Shown piece by piece: positions 38,885 to 48,292 of a DNA stretch of 64,000 nucleotides. The stretch comes from Aeromonas dhakensis. Its GTDB lineage: Bacteria; Pseudomonadota; Gammaproteobacteria; Enterobacterales; Aeromonadaceae. The stretch is from NCBI RefSeq assembly GCF_000820305.1, contig NZ_CDBH01000064.1, positions 248,001-312,000 of the forward strand. Direction: 5' to 3'. The notes below the pieces were generated by a model. That model was not told where the DNA came from, did not search any database, and was given only the letters and a program-made list of their open reading frames with translations. Made by a program: the position numbers and the translations under genes. Position 1 is the stretch's first letter; each line of letters begins with the position of its first letter.

Positions 38885-38918
38885 AAAAAAAGCCAGGTAC
38901 GAATTCCTTGTACCTGGC
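38885..38918 (-). terminator. Intrinsic terminator downstream of rsmF
   Basis: GCCAGGTAC (38892-38900) pairs with GTACCTGGC (38910-38918). On the minus strand seven T residues follow. It is about 140 bases past the rsmF stop and also separates rsmF from the recombinase locus. Confidence 0.8.
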
Positions 38919-39057
38919 ATAGGGGAATTGGCTCCTTGCAGAGCCGTGCGCTAACTGGTGTTCGGATTGCCTTTAAGCTTAGACAAGGCTCAAGGCTTTT
39001 CAAGATCCGCGCAAAGGTTCAACCGGAGTGTGGGTTTTCCTGCTCCGGTACAACTTG

Positions 39058-40485
39058 CTACACGAACAGATTGTTGTCGCGCACCAGCTCGCGGGGCAGG
39101 GCATTCTTGACCCGGCTGCCCACCCATTTCCCCATGCCCAGGGTATGCCCCTGATAGCGGACGATCACCTCGCCAGTGCCGGCGGCTTGCTCCGGCCACA
39201 CATCCCGCCCCATCATGAACTCCCGCGCATTCGCTATATCGAGCTCGACGAATCCCTTGCTCGCACCGTCACCATAGGCCAGCGCCCACTCATGGGTCAG
39301 CCGATACCCTTTCTTGAAAGTCTCCGCCAGTTTCAGTCCGATGCGATCGAAACGCAGCTTGCCCTGTACCTGTTCGAACAGCTGGGGGAAGAGCCAGATC
39401 TCCTCGCTGCGGCCAAACAGATTTCCCTGCGGCACCGCCCCGAAAGCGGCTTCAATCTCGCGCAGCATGGGTTCGGACTCCTTGGCCGGCAGCGGCGAGA
39501 AGGGGAATTTGCCGAGCTTGCCCGGTTTGAACATGGTGTTGGGCACTGAGTGGTGCTTGCGCAATCTGGCAACGAAAAAGCCCTCACTGTCGAAGATCTG
39601 GGGCCAAACGTGCAGGTATCCCTCTGGTGTACAGGCTTTCTCTGCAGCGGGGAAGAGATCGGCCAGCGAGTCAAAGCTGAAGGCATCGCCGAACTTGTCT
39701 TGCAGTGACTGACAGACGGCCTGGTTCTCCTGCAGGCTCAAGGTACAGGTGGAGTAGACCAGTACGCCGCCCGGTTTGAGGGCATGGAAGGCGCTCTCCA
39801 GCAACCCCTGCTGCACGGCGGCGATCTCGTCAATGCTCTCGATGCTCCAGTTGCGCAAGGCGTCTTCATCTTTGCGCACCGTACCCTCGCCGGAGCAGGG
39901 GGCGTCCAGCAGGATGGCATCGAAGGTTTCCGGCAACCACTGGCCGAAAACCTTGGCATCGAAGTGGGTCATGCCCACGTTGGTCACACCGCAGCGCTGC
40001 AGATTGGCACTGAGCACCTTGAGCCGGCTGCTGGAGTACTCGTTGGCAACCAGCATGCCCTGGTTGTCCATCAGGGCCGCAATCTGGGTGGTCTTGGAGC
40101 CGGGGGCCGCCGCCGCGTCCAGCAGCATGCCGTCACGCCGGGTCTGCTCACAGGCAAACAGGGCGATGACCGGCAACATGGAGCTCGCCTCCTGAATGTA
40201 GAAGAGGCCGCTCAAGTGCTCGGCGGTGTTGCCAAGGGGCACGCTCTCGTCTTCGCGGCTGAGCCAGAAGCCGGTGTCGCACCAGGGCACGGGATCGAGC
40301 TGCCAACCGAGCGGCTGCATCCGCGCCACAAACGCAGCCACCGATATCTTCAGGGTGTTGACCCGGATGCTGCGCCGCAGCGGTCGTCGACAACTGGCAA
40401 CGAACTCATCCATGGAGAGGTGCGCCGGCATGATGGCTGCGATATGGCGCAAGAAGTGATCGGGAAGATAGGTGTTGTCGTGCAC
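39058..40485 (-). CDS. rsmF: 16S rRNA m5C1407 methyltransferase RsmF
   Basis: The 475-residue protein is clearly RsmF (YebU): RPLRRSIRVNTLKISV, GLFYIQEASSMLPV, the SAM-binding AAAPGSKTTQIAALM, DAPCSGEG with one catalytic cysteine and YSTCTL with the other. A C-terminal PUA-like domain (about 385-475) ends GSRVKNALPRELVRD. The GTG start (MHDNTYLPDHF) aligns best with the E. coli start. An ATG at 40521 would add 12 residues and has a weaker ribosome site. It methylates C1407 of 16S rRNA. It follows the letAB genes as in E. coli. Confidence 0.94.
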   Translation of the reverse strand: MHDNTYLPDHFLRHIAAIMPAHLSMDEFVASCRRPLRRSIRVNTLKISVAAFVARMQPLGWQLDPVPWCDTGFWLSREDESVPLGNTAEHLSGLFYIQEASSMLPVIALFACEQTRRDGMLLDAAAAPGSKTTQIAALMDNQGMLVANEYSSSRLKVLSANLQRCGVTNVGMTHFDAKVFGQWLPETFDAILLDAPCSGEGTVRKDEDALRNWSIESIDEIAAVQQGLLESAFHALKPGGVLVYSTCTLSLQENQAVCQSLQDKFGDAFSFDSLADLFPAAEKACTPEGYLHVWPQIFDSEGFFVARLRKHHSVPNTMFKPGKLGKFPFSPLPAKESEPMLREIEAAFGAVPQGNLFGRSEEIWLFPQLFEQVQGKLRFDRIGLKLAETFKKGYRLTHEWALAYGDGASKGFVELDIANAREFMMGRDVWPEQAAGTGEVIVRYQGHTLGMGKWVGSRVKNALPRELVRDNNLFV

Positions 40486-40561
40486 GGAGCCGTCTCGTTG
40501 ACCGAAAATGAGGGGCGACATCTTATCACAAGGGCAGGAATATTCTGAAAGCGCAGCGGCT

Positions 40562-40591
40562 AAAAACAAGCCCGGCACAGTGCCGGGCTTG
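40562..40591 (-). terminator. Intrinsic terminator of letB
   Basis: CAAGCCCGGCA (40567-40577) pairs exactly with TGCCGGGCTTG (40581-40591). On the minus strand TTTTTA follows. It separates letB from rsmF. Confidence 0.85.
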
Positions 40592-40615
40592 GGTGAGCGT
40601 GAGTGAGGGGAGAGA

Positions 40616-43168
40616 TCAGGGCTGGATGCGGGGGCTCCACTCCTGCCACTCTTTCTCGGCCTTGGCATGCAGCGGGTAGCTGTGGCCGGCCTTGACGGTC
40701 GGCCCCATCTCTTTCTCCGGAGTGTTGAAGGCGATGCCGCCGGCGAGCAGGCTCTGCACCGTCTCCACCTCGATGGTACCACCGGTCAGGCCGATATCCG
40801 CCTTGACTCCGGAGACATTCCAGAAGCGGGTGTTGACCCGCACCAGATGGGCGTACTCCTGCTCCACGTTGACGTCGATCAGCACCTCGCTGCCATCGCG
40901 GGCCAGCGCCACCTTGGTCACGCTGCCCACCACCATCTTGCGAAACAGCAATGGACTGCCGACGCTCAAACCGTTGACCGATGCGCTCTTGAGGGTGAGC
41001 GCCAGGCCGGCCGGGCCGCTCTGGCTGAGGGGGAAGCGATCCTTGCCTGCGCCCTGACCGGGCTGCGCCTCCACAAAGGCCCCCTTGATCAGGGTATCGA
41101 GATGAGCCACGCCGCCCAGTCCCAGCTTGGCCTGCACCAGGGTAAAACGGGCACCGGACTGCAGGAAGCGCGCGGCATACTGGCCATCCAGCTCGGCCTT
41201 GAAGATCACCTGGCCCAGGGTCGGCTCCAGCTCAACCTGTTCAATCTTGCCGATGTCGACCCCGCGGTAGCGGATCGGGCTGCCGACCCCGAGCCCCGGG
41301 TTGCTGTCGGCCACCAGGGAGAGGGTCCGTACCTTGGCCTTGGCCTGCTCCTTGCTGTCAAACAGCTGATGACTGCTGCGGCCTGTGCCGAGCCGATCGA
41401 ATTCAATGGCGCCGCGCAGCAGGGTGGCGAGGTTCCCCACCTTGACCTGTACGCCATCCACCCGCACCCGGGTATCCAGCGCCGGCTTTTTCCAGAATTG
41501 CGGCTGCTGCTCGAGCAGGGGGGCATAGACACCGGCGATCTCGAGTTCGATCTCCACCCCCTCCTTGGCAGCGCGCAGCGCGTTGACCTTGCCGGCCTCG
41601 AGCCCCAGATAGAGCACCGGGGAGCCGATGCCGATGCCATCGGCTTGTTCAGCCTTCAAGATCCAGCGACGGGGCTTGGCATCGCGGGTGCCGAGCAGGG
41701 CCAGCTCCTGGCTGGGATAGAGCCGGTTGACCCGCTCGCCAGAGGGGGCCTGCACCAGCTTGATGCCGCCGCCAATCCAGGCGCTGGCCGGGCTGGTTTC
41801 CACCTTGATGCCGCTCAAGTCGGCATCGATCTGCAGCGGCGCCGCCCGATAGAAACGGGCCCGGTTGAGCAGATGCTGATACTGGCTCTGCACGACCAGA
41901 GCCACGCTGGCGTTGCCACCGCCATCCAGGGTGAGCTGGCTGATCTGGCCCACCTGCAAGCCCTTGTACCAGAGCGGCGCCCCTTCGTTGAGGCCGGCCA
42001 GATCATCGGCCTGCAGCACCAGCTTGATGCCGCCCGGTTGCTCCTTGCTGCTCAGGGTCATGGCCTTGACCCGCTCGCCCGCCACATAGTCGAGGCGAAT
42101 GGCCGGGCCCGCCAGCAGGCGATCTGCATGCTTGATGCCGCCGGCGCCGAGGGAGACGCTCTCCCACACCAGACGGCTGTTGCCGGTGATCCGAAACGCC
42201 TGCTCCGGGTTGATCAGTGCGCTCACCACCCGGCCCTTGTCGGTCAGGCGAATGGGGTCGATGCGGCCAATCTCGATGCCTTCAAACAGGATGGGCATCC
42301 CCTCCTTGATGGGCAGATCCCCCGCCTGGATGTCAATTCGCTCGCCGCGGGCCGCCTCGGCCAAGCCTTTGTAGAGGGTGAAGACCTGGCCTTTCTCCGG
42401 CTCCGGGGAGTCCTTGGGAGAGTCGAAGGCGATGCCGCCGCTCAGGATGGAGGTGAGGCTGCCGGCCTCCACATTGACCCCGGCCAGGCTGAAGGAGCCC
42501 TTGATGCCGCTGATGTTCCAGAAGCGGGTGTCGGCCTTGATGAGGTGTTCAAAACGCGGCTCGATCACCAGATCCAGGATCACGTTCTGGTTCTCTTCGC
42601 CAAGGCGGGTGTTGATGACGCTGCCCACCTCGATGCCGCGAAAATAGAGTTTGGCGCCGATGCCGACCGAACCGAGCGAATCGGCGGTCAGGTGCAGCAT
42701 CCGCCCCTGGGCCTGATAACCGGGAGGAGGGCCGTCCAGCGCGTCGAACTCCTCCTGTAGCGGGTTGTTGTCCCGCCCGGGCTGCAGGTTGATGTAGTTG
42801 CCGGAGACCAGGGTATCGAGGCCGGAGATCTCGGTGAGCGACGCCTTGGGGCTCACCAGCCAGAAATCCGAGCCTTTGCGGATGAGCGGGCGGGCCCGAC
42901 TGTCTATCTTGGCCAGCACGGCTATCTTGCGGCCATCCTCGGCCAGCGCCAGCTCCTGTACCACCCCGATGGCGACCCCCTGGTAGCGCACCTGGGTCTT
43001 GCCCGGCAGGATGCCGTTGCCCTGGGCGAAGTTGATGCGAATAAGCTGGCCACTGCTGACAAACTGCTGGTAGATGAAGCCCCCCGCCAGCAACAGGGCG
43101 ATAAAGGGCAGCAACCAGACGGGTGACAACCAGCGACGCTTCTCAATGACGGGTTCAGCCCCGATCAT
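40616..43168 (-). CDS. letB: MCE-family lipid transport tunnel protein LetB (YebT/PqiB)
   Basis: The 850-residue protein has one N-terminal membrane anchor (about 15-34) and then a series of MCE domains, recognisable by repeated units of the type VRYQGVAIGVV, LYFRGIEVGSV, ILFEGIEIGRI, LWYKGLQVGQI, VLYLGLEAGKV, IRYRGVDIGKI and LLFRKMVVGSV, that is seven copies. E. coli LetB also has seven and forms a stacked tube across the periplasm that moves lipids between membranes. A GGAGT-type ribosome site precedes it. It is the last gene of the letA-half/letA-half/letB operon. Confidence 0.93.
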   Translation of the reverse strand: MIGAEPVIEKRRWLSPVWLLPFIALLLAGGFIYQQFVSSGQLIRINFAQGNGILPGKTQVRYQGVAIGVVQELALAEDGRKIAVLAKIDSRARPLIRKGSDFWLVSPKASLTEISGLDTLVSGNYINLQPGRDNNPLQEEFDALDGPPPGYQAQGRMLHLTADSLGSVGIGAKLYFRGIEVGSVINTRLGEENQNVILDLVIEPRFEHLIKADTRFWNISGIKGSFSLAGVNVEAGSLTSILSGGIAFDSPKDSPEPEKGQVFTLYKGLAEAARGERIDIQAGDLPIKEGMPILFEGIEIGRIDPIRLTDKGRVVSALINPEQAFRITGNSRLVWESVSLGAGGIKHADRLLAGPAIRLDYVAGERVKAMTLSSKEQPGGIKLVLQADDLAGLNEGAPLWYKGLQVGQISQLTLDGGGNASVALVVQSQYQHLLNRARFYRAAPLQIDADLSGIKVETSPASAWIGGGIKLVQAPSGERVNRLYPSQELALLGTRDAKPRRWILKAEQADGIGIGSPVLYLGLEAGKVNALRAAKEGVEIELEIAGVYAPLLEQQPQFWKKPALDTRVRVDGVQVKVGNLATLLRGAIEFDRLGTGRSSHQLFDSKEQAKAKVRTLSLVADSNPGLGVGSPIRYRGVDIGKIEQVELEPTLGQVIFKAELDGQYAARFLQSGARFTLVQAKLGLGGVAHLDTLIKGAFVEAQPGQGAGKDRFPLSQSGPAGLALTLKSASVNGLSVGSPLLFRKMVVGSVTKVALARDGSEVLIDVNVEQEYAHLVRVNTRFWNVSGVKADIGLTGGTIEVETVQSLLAGGIAFNTPEKEMGPTVKAGHSYPLHAKAEKEWQEWSPRIQP

Positions 43169-43236
43169 ACCGACTCCTTAATTGGCTGAGATAAACAGCA
43201 TTCAGATAGAAGAAAACAGGTTAACACTGCCGCGCC

Positions 43237-43845
43237 CTAACGGGCCGCCTTGTCCCACAGCAGGCGCGTGTCCAGCATGCGGGCCGACATCATGGTCAAC
43301 ACCACCACACCGGCAAAGGCGGTGGCGCCAGGGCCGGCTCGCACGTTGAGCAGCACCCCGCGATCCACCAGGGCCACCATCAGCGAGATGACGAACAAGT
43401 CCAGCATGGACCAGCGCCCGATGAAGTCGATGATGCGATACATGATGAGCTGGCGTTTGCGCCGCACTGGCTTGCTGCGCTGCAGCTGCCAGCAGATCCA
43501 GCCCAGCCCCAAAATCTTGCCCACCGGCACTATGATGCTGGCGGTGAGAACTATGGTGGCAATCCCCGACATCTTGCTGCGATAGAGCATCATGATACCG
43601 CTGAAGATGGTGTCGGACTGCAACAACCCCTTGTTGTAGAAGTGGGTGATGGGCAGCAGGTTGGCGGGCAACAACATGAAGCTGGCCAGCGCCAGCAAGC
43701 CCCAGGACCAGGCCAGGGAGTGGGGAATGCGTACCTGCAGCCGGCTGTGACAGCGGGGGCAGACGCTGCCCGCCTGATAGCGTACCAGCAGGCCGCAGGT
43801 GTGGCAGCGGCAGAGCCCCAGTTCACGGGCGCAGGTCTGGGACAT
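43237..43845 (-). CDS. PqiA/LetA family protein, C-terminal-half equivalent
   Basis: The 202-residue protein starts [20 protein letters not shown] behind a strong GGAGGAG site. It has a zinc-ribbon pattern (CRCHTCG and CPRCH), then about four membrane segments including MLLPANLLPITHFY and GRWSMLDLFVISLMVAL. It matches the second half of E. coli YebS/LetA, including the conserved end MLDTRLLWD. Here LetA is encoded as two genes that overlap by 23 bases. Its partner is LetB, just downstream. Confidence 0.88.
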   Translation of the reverse strand: MSQTCARELGLCRCHTCGLLVRYQAGSVCPRCHSRLQVRIPHSLAWSWGLLALASFMLLPANLLPITHFYNKGLLQSDTIFSGIMMLYRSKMSGIATIVLTASIIVPVGKILGLGWICWQLQRSKPVRRKRQLIMYRIIDFIGRWSMLDLFVISLMVALVDRGVLLNVRAGPGATAFAGVVVLTMMSARMLDTRLLWDKAAR

Positions 43846-44455
43846 GGTCCGGCTCCTCCAGCGGTACTCGCTCCCAATAGGGGGCAGGGTCAAACAGGAT
43901 CAGCAACGTCAGGTTGAGCAGCATCAGGATCCCCAGGCTCAACAGACCGCCGCCGAGGCGCACGTCGGCGATGTCAACCAGCTTGAACAGGGCGACCAGC
44001 AGGCTGACGATGTAGACCTCCAGCATGGCCCAGTGGCGAAACACCTCCACCGCTTTCAGGGTCGGCGCCAGTATGTGCCAGCGTTTGGCGAGGCCCGAGG
44101 CCAGCGCAAAGATCCCGAGCAGCAAGCCCACCGGCGCCAGTACGGCGCACCAGAACACCAGCCCCGCCACCCAGATCTCGTGTTCGAGCAGCAGCACCAG
44201 GATCCCCTTGAGCAGGTTGGCGTCCGAATTGACGCCGGCCAGGCGCAGGTAGATCAGCGGTTCGAAGAAGGCGGACGGGAGCAACAGGAAACCGGTGATG
44301 GTCAGCGCCATCAACTGGGAGGGGCGAAATGCGTAGCGCCCGTACAGATGCTGATGACAGCGGGGGCAGTGGGCGTGGCGCCTCAGCGGCAATAACTTGC
44401 GTTCGATCAGCAAGTCGCAAGCCGGGCAGACGATCACGGGATTGGGATCCGACAT
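43823..44455 (-). CDS. letA: PqiA/LetA family protein, N-terminal-half equivalent
   Basis: The 210-residue protein has two CxxC pairs (CPACDLL and CPRCHQH) and about four membrane segments ([36 protein letters not shown]). It corresponds to the first half of E. coli LetA/YebS, including the [15 protein letters not shown]-type segment. The next gene starts before this one ends, in a different frame, and has its own ribosome site. This points to a natural split rather than a sequencing error. LetA proteins extract or insert lipids for the LetB tube. Confidence 0.86.
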   Translation of the reverse strand: MSDPNPVIVCPACDLLIERKLLPLRRHAHCPRCHQHLYGRYAFRPSQLMALTITGFLLLPSAFFEPLIYLRLAGVNSDANLLKGILVLLLEHEIWVAGLVFWCAVLAPVGLLLGIFALASGLAKRWHILAPTLKAVEVFRHWAMLEVYIVSLLVALFKLVDIADVRLGGGLLSLGILMLLNLTLLILFDPAPYWERVPLEEPDHVPDLRP

Positions 44456-44544
44456 TACGATTCAACCTGTTGAAGGAATTGGTGAAATTTACCCTAAAAG
44501 CCGCGTCCTGTCTTGCCTGGCAGGGGTCTGCCACGAAAGTATGA

Positions 44545-44574
44545 TTGACGTTAACGTAAACGTGATATTAGATA
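44545..44574 (+). promoter_or_regulatory. Candidate regulated promoter of prpBCD with triple ACGT
   Basis: TTGACG (44545-44550) could be a -35 element and TAGATA (44569-44574) a -10 element, 18 bases apart. Between them lies ACGTTAACGT, a perfect 10-base palindrome (44548-44557), plus a third ACGT at 44560; the copies are 6 bases apart. An operator inside a long spacer is typical for MerR-family regulators such as LiuR. The regulator is not in this window. Confidence 0.5.
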
Positions 44575-44603
44575 GTCAAACCAGACAAGTGAAAGGAGTC
44601 ATG

Positions 44604-45491
44604 ATGTCCAGCCTTACCCCCTCGGCAGGTCTGCGCTTTCGCACTGCCCTCGCCAATGAACGCCCCCTGCAGATCGTCGGCACCATCAATGCCTACATGG
44701 CGCTGATGGCGGAGCGCAGCGGCTTTCAGGCCATTTACCTCTCAGGCGCCGGCGTGGCCAACGCCTCCTATGGCCTGCCGGATCTTGGCATGACCAGCCT
44801 GAACGACGTCTTGACCGACGCCGAACGCATCACGGCGGCGACCCGTGTGCCGCTTTTGGTCGACATCGACACCGGCTGGGGCGGGGCCTTCAACATCGCC
44901 CGCACCGTGCGCGCCTTCGAGCGAGCCGGGGTAGCGGCCGTGCACATGGAAGATCAGGTGGCCCAGAAGCGCTGTGGCCACCGGCCCAACAAGGCGGTGG
45001 TCTCGCAGGAGGAGATGTGTGATCGCATCAAGGCGGCGGTGGATGCCCGCGAGAATGGGGAGTTCGTCATCATGGCGCGCACCGACGCGCTGGCGGTGGA
45101 GGGGATTGGCCCGGCGCTGGAGCGCGCCGCCGCCTACGTGGCCGCCGGGGCCGACATGATCTTCGCCGAGGCGGTGACCGAGCTCGGTCAGTATGACCTG
45201 TTCAAGCAGGCAGCCGGAGTCCCCATTCTCGCCAACATGACCGAGTTCGGCAAAACCGAGCTGTTCGACAAGGAGGCGCTCGCCGCCCACGGCGTCGACA
45301 TGGTGCTCTATCCCTTGAGCGCTAGCCGGGCAGCCAACCAGGCAGCCCTCAACGTCTATCAACACCTTCGCCAGGATGGTCATCAACGGGCCGTCGTCGA
45401 CACCATGCAGACACGGGAGTCGCTCTATGACTTCCTCGGTTATCACCACTACGAGCAGACGCTGGACCGTCTGTTTACATCCAAGGATTAG
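44604..45491 (+). CDS. prpB: 2-methylisocitrate lyase
   Basis: The 295-residue enzyme splits 2-methylisocitrate into pyruvate and succinate, the last step of the methylcitrate cycle. It has the KRCGHRPNK active-site motif with the catalytic cysteine, [23 protein letters not shown] and [10 protein letters not shown]. Two ATG codons occur (44601, 44604). The second is 5 bases from AGGAG and gives the MSSL N terminus. prpC follows after 8 bases. Confidence 0.95.
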   Translation: MSSLTPSAGLRFRTALANERPLQIVGTINAYMALMAERSGFQAIYLSGAGVANASYGLPDLGMTSLNDVLTDAERITAATRVPLLVDIDTGWGGAFNIARTVRAFERAGVAAVHMEDQVAQKRCGHRPNKAVVSQEEMCDRIKAAVDARENGEFVIMARTDALAVEGIGPALERAAAYVAAGADMIFAEAVTELGQYDLFKQAAGVPILANMTEFGKTELFDKEALAAHGVDMVLYPLSASRAANQAALNVYQHLRQDGHQRAVVDTMQTRESLYDFLGYHHYEQTLDRLFTSKD

Positions 45492-45499
45492 GAGGAAGA

Positions 45500-46627
45500 A
45501 TGGGACAGCAAAAACCGTTGGGTGGCGCCGGCCTGCGTGGCCAGAGCGCGGGGGAGACCAGCATCTGCACCGTGGGCAAGAGCGGCACCGGGCTCACCTA
45601 TCGCGGCTATGACATCCAGGAGCTGGCCGACGGCGCCCAGTTCGAAGAGGTCGCCTACCTGCTGCTCAAGGGCGAGCTGCCGGACGAGCAGCAGCTCGAG
45701 GATTACAAGCAGACGCTGCGCAGCCTGCGCACCCTGCCAGCCGCCTTGCTGGAGGTGCTCGAGCGCATTCCTGCCGACGCCCATCCCATGGATGTGCTGC
45801 GCACCGGCTGCTCCATGCTCGGTGATCTGGAGCCGGAGGATGGCTTCGAGCACGAGCATGAAGTGGCGGATCGGCTGCTGGCTGCCTTCCCTGGCATTCT
45901 CCTTTACTGGTACAAGTTCAGTCACGACGGGGTGCGCATCGCCCTCGACACCGACGAGGAGTGCATCGGCGGCCACTTCCTGGCTCTGCTGCACCAGAAG
46001 GCGCCGAGCGAGCTGGAGCGCCGGGTGATGCACGTCTCCCTCATTCTCTACGCCGAGCATGAGTTCAATGCCTCCACCTTTGCGGCGCGGGTCTGCGCCT
46101 CGACGCTCTCGGACATGTTCTCCTGCGTCACCGCGGCCATCGGCACCCTGCGCGGCCCGCTGCACGGCGGCGCCAACGAGGCGGCCATGGCGATGATCGA
46201 ACCCTGGCAGGATGAGGCCCAGGCGCGGCGCGAGCTGCAGGCCAAGCTGGCAGCCAAGGAGAAGATCATGGGCTTTGGCCACGCCGTCTATCGCACCTCG
46301 GATCCGCGCAACGTCATCATCAAGGGGTGGTCGGCCAAGCTGGCCGAGGCGGTGGGCGATGACCGGCTCTACCGCGTCTCCTGCGAGGCGGAGAAGGTGA
46401 TGTGGGAGGAGAAAGAGCTCTTCCCCAACGCCGACTTCTTCCACGCCAGCGCCTACCACTACATGGGGATCCCGACCAAGCTGTTTACCCCCATCTTCGT
46501 CTGCTCGCGGGTCACCGGCTGGTGCGCCCACGTGATGGAGCAGCGCGAACACAACCGGATCATCCGCCCGAGCGCCGATTACGTCGGCCCGGCGCCCCGG
46601 CATTTCGTCTCGCTGCAGCAGCGATAA
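45500..46627 (+). CDS. prpC: 2-methylcitrate synthase
   Basis: The 375-residue citrate synthase-family enzyme condenses propionyl-CoA with oxaloacetate. It has GLTYRGYDIQELA, the histidine-bearing LRGPLHGGANEAAM, GFGHAVYRTSDPRN and the final RPSADYVGP. The short form (about 375 residues instead of 430) and GLTYRGY favour methylcitrate synthase over GltA. A GGAGGAA site precedes it. It overlaps functionally with prpB and prpD on both sides. Confidence 0.95.
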   Translation: MGQQKPLGGAGLRGQSAGETSICTVGKSGTGLTYRGYDIQELADGAQFEEVAYLLLKGELPDEQQLEDYKQTLRSLRTLPAALLEVLERIPADAHPMDVLRTGCSMLGDLEPEDGFEHEHEVADRLLAAFPGILLYWYKFSHDGVRIALDTDEECIGGHFLALLHQKAPSELERRVMHVSLILYAEHEFNASTFAARVCASTLSDMFSCVTAAIGTLRGPLHGGANEAAMAMIEPWQDEAQARRELQAKLAAKEKIMGFGHAVYRTSDPRNVIIKGWSAKLAEAVGDDRLYRVSCEAEKVMWEEKELFPNADFFHASAYHYMGIPTKLFTPIFVCSRVTGWCAHVMEQREHNRIIRPSADYVGPAPRHFVSLQQR

Positions 46628-46756
46628 CCATGGGCGGCCCTGTCACCCCATTGCGTCACCCGGCCCCGGCAACAGCGGGGTCGATGTGCTCAGGCGGGCG
46701 GGCAGGGCGCCGTTTCATCACCCTGTTTCATTCACAACAACGATAAGGAAGTCACG

Positions 46757-48202
46757 ATGTCCGCCAACGTCGACGTCAACCACAGACCAGACCCCGATCA
46801 GGTGCTGGTCGATATTGCCGATTACGTCTGCAATCACCCCATTACCAGCGAGGCCGCCCTCGATACCGCCCGTTACTGCCTGATGGATACCCTGGGCTGC
46901 GGCCTCTTGGCCTTGCGTTTTCCCGAGTGCACCAAACACCTTGGTCCCATCGTACCGGGCACCGTCGTACCCTTCGGCGCCCGGGTACCCGGTACCCAGC
47001 TCTGCCTCGACCCGGTCAAGGCAGCTTGGGATATCGGTGCCATCATCCGCTGGCTCGATTACAACGACACCTGGCTGGCCGCCGAGTGGGGGCACCCCTC
47101 CGACAACCTGGGGGGGATCCTGGCCACCGCCGACTGGCTGTCGCGCACCCGGGTAGCCGAAGGCAAGGCGCCGCTCACCATGAGCGATGTGCTGACGGCC
47201 ATGGTGAAGGCCCATGAGATCCAGGGGGTGTTGGCGCTGGAGAACTCCTTCAACCGGGTCGGTCTCGATCACGTGGTGCTGGTGAAGGTTGCCAGTACCG
47301 CCGTGGTGACCCATATGCTGGGGGGTACCCGCGATCAGGTGATCGATGCGGTCTCCCAGGCCTGGGTCGATGGCCAGAGCCTGCGTACCTACCGTCATGC
47401 CCCCAATGCCGGTTCGCGCAAGAGCTGGGCGGCGGGGGATGCCACCTCCCGGGCGGTGCGCCTCGCCCTTATCACCATGAGCGGCGAGATGGGCTATCCC
47501 GGCGCTCTGACGGCTCCCAAGTGGGGCTTCTACGACGTGCTGTTCAAGGGCAACCAGTTCGCGCTCCATCAGAGCTACGGCAGCTATGTGATGGAGAACG
47601 TGCTGTTCAAGATCTCTTACCCTGCCGAGTTCCACGCCCAGACCGCGGTAGAGTGCGCCATGAAGCTGCATGAACAGGTGAAGGGACGCCTCGACGAAAT
47701 TGACCGCATCGAACTCACCACCCATGAGTCGGCCATTCGCATCATCAGCAAGGTGGGCGCCCTCAACAACCCGGCGGACCGGGATCACTGCCTGCAGTAC
47801 ATGGTGGCGGTGCCGCTCATCTTCGGGCGCCTCATCGCCGAGGATTACGAGGACGCCATGGCCGCCGATCCCCGCATCGATGGGCTGCGCGCCAAGATGG
47901 TGGTGCAGGAAGACAAGCGCTACAGCCGCGAGTATCTGGAAGCGGACAAGCGATCCATTGCCAACGCCATCCAGGTGTTCTTCAAGGACGGTACCCACAC
48001 CGCCAAGGTGGAGGTGGAGTACCCGGTCGGCCATCGTCGTCGCCGCGAGGAGGGGATCCCGCTGCTGGTAGAGAAGTTCCGCCACAACCTGGCCACCCGC
48101 TTCCCGGCCAAACGGGCCGAGGCGATCCTGGCCCTCTGCCAGGATGGCAAGCAGCTGGCCGCCACCCCGGTGCACGCCTTCATGGATCTGCTGGTGATCT
48201 GA
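46757..48202 (+). CDS. prpD: 2-methylcitrate dehydratase PrpD
   Basis: The 481-residue MmgE/PrpD-family enzyme is collinear with E. coli Prp[66 protein letters not shown] and [17 protein letters not shown]. It dehydrates 2-methylcitrate to 2-methylaconitate. The 129-base gap after prpC contains no gene but has an AAGGAA site for prpD. No acnD/prpF pair and no prpE are adjacent, so hydration probably relies on AcnB and propionate activation on an enzyme encoded elsewhere. Confidence 0.95.
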   Translation: MSANVDVNHRPDPDQVLVDIADYVCNHPITSEAALDTARYCLMDTLGCGLLALRFPECTKHLGPIVPGTVVPFGARVPGTQLCLDPVKAAWDIGAIIRWLDYNDTWLAAEWGHPSDNLGGILATADWLSRTRVAEGKAPLTMSDVLTAMVKAHEIQGVLALENSFNRVGLDHVVLVKVASTAVVTHMLGGTRDQVIDAVSQAWVDGQSLRTYRHAPNAGSRKSWAAGDATSRAVRLALITMSGEMGYPGALTAPKWGFYDVLFKGNQFALHQSYGSYVMENVLFKISYPAEFHAQTAVECAMKLHEQVKGRLDEIDRIELTTHESAIRIISKVGALNNPADRDHCLQYMVAVPLIFGRLIAEDYEDAMAADPRIDGLRAKMVVQEDKRYSREYLEADKRSIANAIQVFFKDGTHTAKVEVEYPVGHRRRREEGIPLLVEKFRHNLATRFPAKRAEAILALCQDGKQLAATPVHAFMDLLVI

Positions 48203-48228
48203 CCACACTCCTGTCCAGCGATAAACGA

Positions 48229-48252
48229 AAAGCGGGCCACTCGGCCCGCTTT
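48229..48252. terminator. Intrinsic terminator of prpBCD
   Basis: AAAGCGGGCC (48229-48238) pairs exactly with GGCCCGCTTT (48243-48252) around ACTC. It can serve both prpD and the convergent hypothetical gene. Confidence 0.88.
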
Positions 48253-48292
48253 GTCATGTTTGACTGCATGTGTGCCTGCATGACTCTCAAGG

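Noticed and set aside
40667-42760. 697-codon open frame opposite letB
   Set aside because: Composition is that of an antisense shadow; letB has seven clear MCE repeats on the minus strand.
43823-43893. Frameshift in a fused letA gene
   Set aside because: The downstream half has its own strong ribosome site and start, and both halves are complete units, so a natural split is more likely. A read check is suggested in the findings.
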